NCBI GenBank assembly: GCA_001603415.1
Contig: LUYY01000043.1
Location: 1 to 17,608 of the forward strand
From: Bacteroidales bacterium Bact_07
Lineage (GTDB): Bacteria; Bacteroidota; Bacteroidia; Bacteroidales; Tenuifilaceae
DNA length: 17,608 bases
Direction of reading: 5' to 3'
Shown here: positions 15,214-17,608 of the stretch, in pieces
How the letters are laid out: the number at the start of each line of letters is the position of its first letter
Numbering within the stretch: the first letter of the stretch is position 1
Notes under the pieces: model-generated
The model's input: only the letters and a program-made list of their open reading frames with translations
The model's database searches: none
What the model was told of the DNA's origin: nothing
Translations under genes and position numbers: made by a program

Positions 15214-15231
15214 AATAAAATTAATTATTCT

Positions 15232-16866
15232 ATGACTAAACACCTTGAATACACTCAAAAAACAAAAGATCTAATAGACGGCCTTAAAACCGTTTGCAGC
15301 AATTACGGTTTGGCTAATTCCGGGAATGAATACAAAATCATTACGGAAGTTTTCCTGTATAAATTTTTGAACGACAAATTCCTGCACGAAGCACGGAAAG
15401 CCAATAAAGATTTAAAGAACAGCACCAACATTGAAGCCGACATTCAGAAAATGAGTGACAGCGACTATGAATGGATGCAGGAGAAAATTGGTGAACGTAG
15501 CGCCAAACTGCAAAAGCATCATTTCATCAGCTATTTGTTCAATAAACAGAACGAGCCCAATTTTCACGAATTGTTCGACAAAACATTATTGGAAATTGCC
15601 GATTTGAACATAAAACTCTATTCTGTTTCCACCATTGATAAAGAAAGGGTTCGTTTGTTTGATAGAATTTCCCCTTACATCATTGAAAGCAATCAGAAAA
15701 CACCGTTCTGTAAAGCAATTATCAACAAACTGGTAGCATTTAGCTTTGAGCCGGTTTTTGAAGAAAAGTATGATTTCTTCTCTACCATTTTTGAGTACCT
15801 GATTAAAGATTACAACAAAGACAGCGGACAATATGCCGAGTATTACACTCCACCGGCCGTGGCAAAAATCATGGCGAAAATTTTAGTACCTGAACCCACC
15901 AGAAACGTTACGGTTTACGACCCCGCAGCAGGTTCAGGAAGTTTGTTGCTGGCATTGGCTCACCAAATTGGCGAAGACAAATGCACCATTTACTCGCAGG
16001 ACATTTCGCAGAAATCATCAGAGTTTCTACGATTGAATTTGATTTTGAATAATCTGGTGCATTCGCTGCATAATGTGATAAAAGGTAATACACTTACCAA
16101 TCCTTACCATGTAAACGATGCAAAAGACGACCTGAAAAAGTTCGACTACATCGTAAGCAATCCACCATTCAAAATGGATTTCAGCGATGACCGTGAAACC
16201 CTTGCCAGCGACCAACATAGAAAACGCTTTTTTGCAGGCGTTCCCAGCGTTCCAAAAAAGAAAAAAGAGTCCATGGCTATCTATCAGTTGTTCATACAAC
16301 ATATCCTGTATTCGTTGAACGACAAAGGGAAAGCCGCCATTGTGGTACCCACCGGATTCTGTACCGAAAAAGCAGCCATTGCATTAGCTATAAGAAAAAG
16401 AATTGTGGACAGTAACTGGCTCCATGCAGTTGTGCAAATGCCGCCCAACATATTTGCTACTACCGGAACAAATGTTTCGGTCATTTTTATAGATAAAAGT
16501 AAAACAAGGGATACGGCTATACTGGTTGATGCAAGCAAGTTGGGAACGAAAGTTAAAGACGGAAAGAATCAGAAAACCTTACTAAGTAGTGATGATGAAA
16601 AACGGATAATAGACACCATTAATGAATACAAGCAGATGGATGATTTTTCGGTAATTGTTAATAATGAACAGATTAAACAAAAAGCATATTCTTTTGGTGC
16701 AGGACAATATTTTGAAACCAAGATTGAATATTGTGAAATAAACCAAGAGGGTTTCAATAGAATAATTACTCAGTATAATGAAAATTTAATTACTCTTTTT
16801 AATAAGGGAAAGGAATTAGAACAACAAATTATTTCTAATTTAAGAAAACTGTATCATGAAAATTAG
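15232..16866 (+). CDS. hsdM: Type I restriction-modification system, M (DNA adenine methyltransferase) subunit
   Basis: The 544-residue subunit puts a methyl group from S-adenosylmethionine on adenine N6 in the site chosen by HsdS; M2S is the modification enzyme and the docking core for HsdR. The N-terminal helical HsdM_N domain covers about residues 1-190. The methylase domain follows with EYYTPPAVAKIM, SAM-binding motif I DPAAGSGS at 230-237, and catalytic motif IV NPPF at 310-313. VVPTGFCTEKAAIALAIRKRIV and the WLHAVVQMPPNIFATTGTNVSVIFI stretch match the gamma-class M subunits. I chose the ATG at 15232, which gives the usual MTKHLEYTQKTKDLIDGLK start, rather than a TTG inside the repeat array. 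Its last 11 bases overlap hsdS. From about 16600 the gene becomes strikingly AT-rich, unlike its middle. All key motifs are intact. Confidence 0.96.
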   Translation: MTKHLEYTQKTKDLIDGLKTVCSNYGLANSGNEYKIITEVFLYKFLNDKFLHEARKANKDLKNSTNIEADIQKMSDSDYEWMQEKIGERSAKLQKHHFISYLFNKQNEPNFHELFDKTLLEIADLNIKLYSVSTIDKERVRLFDRISPYIIESNQKTPFCKAIINKLVAFSFEPVFEEKYDFFSTIFEYLIKDYNKDSGQYAEYYTPPAVAKIMAKILVPEPTRNVTVYDPAAGSGSLLLALAHQIGEDKCTIYSQDISQKSSEFLRLNLILNNLVHSLHNVIKGNTLTNPYHVNDAKDDLKKFDYIVSNPPFKMDFSDDRETLASDQHRKRFFAGVPSVPKKKKESMAIYQLFIQHILYSLNDKGKAAIVVPTGFCTEKAAIALAIRKRIVDSNWLHAVVQMPPNIFATTGTNVSVIFIDKSKTRDTAILVDASKLGTKVKDGKNQKTLLSSDDEKRIIDTINEYKQMDDFSVIVNNEQIKQKAYSFGAGQYFETKIEYCEINQEGFNRIITQYNENLITLFNKGKELEQQIISNLRKLYHEN

Positions 16867-17608
16867 AGATATTGTTATACCAAATGCTAACAATGGCCCG
16901 AATGAGAGTTGGGAATTCATAAATTACGTAGATACAGGAAGTTGTACAAAAAATGAAATTTCTCATTTACAAAAAATAAAACGAGGTTTTTACCCATCTA
17001 GGGCAAAAAGAATTGTTAATAAAAACGATATTATTATTTCAACGGTTCGCCCCAATCAATGTCATTATGCAATAATTAAAGAACCGATGGAAAACATGGT
17101 GGTATCTACTGGATTTACAGTATTAACTCCAAAAGAAAATGTAATTCCTGAGTATCTTTATTTCTTTTTAACACAAGAAACAATAACTAAAAGGTTAAGT
17201 ATTTTAGCTGAAGGTGCTACCACTTCATACCCATCAATTACACCTGACGATATTTTAGATATTGAAATCAATTTACCTGATTTAGATTATCAAAAGTTAG
17301 TTGTGGATGTTTTATGGCCTATTGAAGAGAAAATTATTCTAATCAAAAAAATCAACACCGAGCTTGAAAACCTAGCCAAAACCATTTACAATTATTGGTT
17401 TGTGCAGTTTGATTTTCCCAACGAAGAAGGCAAGCCCTACAAAACCAGTGGCGGTGAAATGGTATGGAATGAGGAATTGAAAAGGGAGATTCCAAAGGGA
17501 TGGAAATTTGATAGCTTAAAAAGGTTATTTGAAATACAATCAGGCTATCCTTTTGAAAGTGAGGACTATCGCAAAAAAGGCGACTATAAATTAATTACAA
17601 TTAAGAAT
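16856..17608 (+). CDS. hsdS: Type I restriction-modification system, S (specificity) subunit, 3'-truncated by window end
   Basis: A frame open from the ATG at 16856 to the last base gives the first 251 residues of HsdS, which recognises the two halves of the bipartite target. Residues 1-155 form the first target-recognition domain, with TTSYPSITPDDILDIEINLP near its end, the usual exit of such a domain. Residues about 156-182 are the conserved helical spacer (EEKIILIKKINTELENLAKT). The strongly conserved FPNEEGKPYKTSGGEMVWNE and REIPKGW then lead into the second recognition domain, of which only about 30 residues are seen. The start overlaps hsdM by 11 bases, so translation is probably coupled. 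The first domain is very AT-rich (22-35% in most sampled lines) while the conserved spacer after 17400 rises to about 48%, as expected if recognition domains are swapped. The target sequence cannot be predicted. Confidence 0.93.
   Translation, partial: MKIRDIVIPNANNGPNESWEFINYVDTGSCTKNEISHLQKIKRGFYPSRAKRIVNKNDIIISTVRPNQCHYAIIKEPMENMVVSTGFTVLTPKENVIPEYLYFFLTQETITKRLSILAEGATTSYPSITPDDILDIEINLPDLDYQKLVVDVLWPIEEKIILIKKINTELENLAKTIYNYWFVQFDFPNEEGKPYKTSGGEMVWNEELKREIPKGWKFDSLKRLFEIQSGYPFESEDYRKKGDYKLITIKN

Noticed and set aside
15178..15231. Longer HsdM starting at a TTG at 15178
   Set aside because: The added residues come from the repeat array; the ATG at 15232 gives the usual HsdM N-terminus.
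14237..15235. 332-residue repetitive protein (TTPAGSHHFAYQIFY units of 45 residues)
   Set aside because: It begins at a TTG inside the transposase gene and is entirely the hairpin array read in the one frame without stops. Differences between units are often amino-acid changing and follow the hairpins. It is kept only as an observation on possible translation coupling.

Overview
The window looks like a Bacteroidota (probably Bacteroidales) chromosome segment. The grounds are repeated matches to the TAnnTTTG -7 promoter box, the absence of obvious Shine-Dalgarno sites, a DUF4199 membrane protein, a lipoprotein with an acidic/Lys export-type motif after its Cys, and a Tgt without the usual zinc cysteines. 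The first ~10.4 kb is ordinary housekeeping chromosome. The last ~7.2 kb is a visibly more AT-rich type I restriction-modification (RM) locus with an embedded single-strand (Y1) transposase and a large hairpin-repeat array.

Layout, 1-10358. First comes the 3' part of a FAD-dependent oxidoreductase (+), then a surface-lipoprotein-type DNA/RNA non-specific endonuclease (+). The endonuclease converges on a nitroreductase (-) across a bidirectional terminator. Next is a minus-strand pair, DUF4199 protein then family 2 glycosyltransferase, diverging from the small SRP RNA gene (+). After the SRP RNA come truA, then tgt and an LptF/LptG-family permease as a two-gene unit. Last is a biotin-dependent carboxyltransferase followed by a minimal 77-residue biotin carrier protein and a strong terminator.

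Layout, 10359-17608. After a 377-base gene-free stretch lies hsdR, then, after only two bases, an IS200/REP-associated-type tyrosine transposase (HIH plus Tyr). A ~930-bp tandem array with an exact 135-bp period follows. Each repeat carries three short hairpins, and the array begins right after the transposase stop. hsdM and a right-truncated hsdS follow. HsdR, HsdM and HsdS would form a complete type I RM enzyme: S gives DNA specificity, M the m6A methylation, R the ATP-driven translocation and cleavage.

The most unusual object is the transposase-plus-array block sitting between hsdR and hsdM. The array keeps one reading frame open throughout, and that frame ends in an ATGA overlap with the hsdM start. 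The degenerate last repeat also carries a plausible hsdM promoter. The array may therefore be part of how this RM operon is expressed. All function assignments come from motifs and remembered family features; no database search was run.
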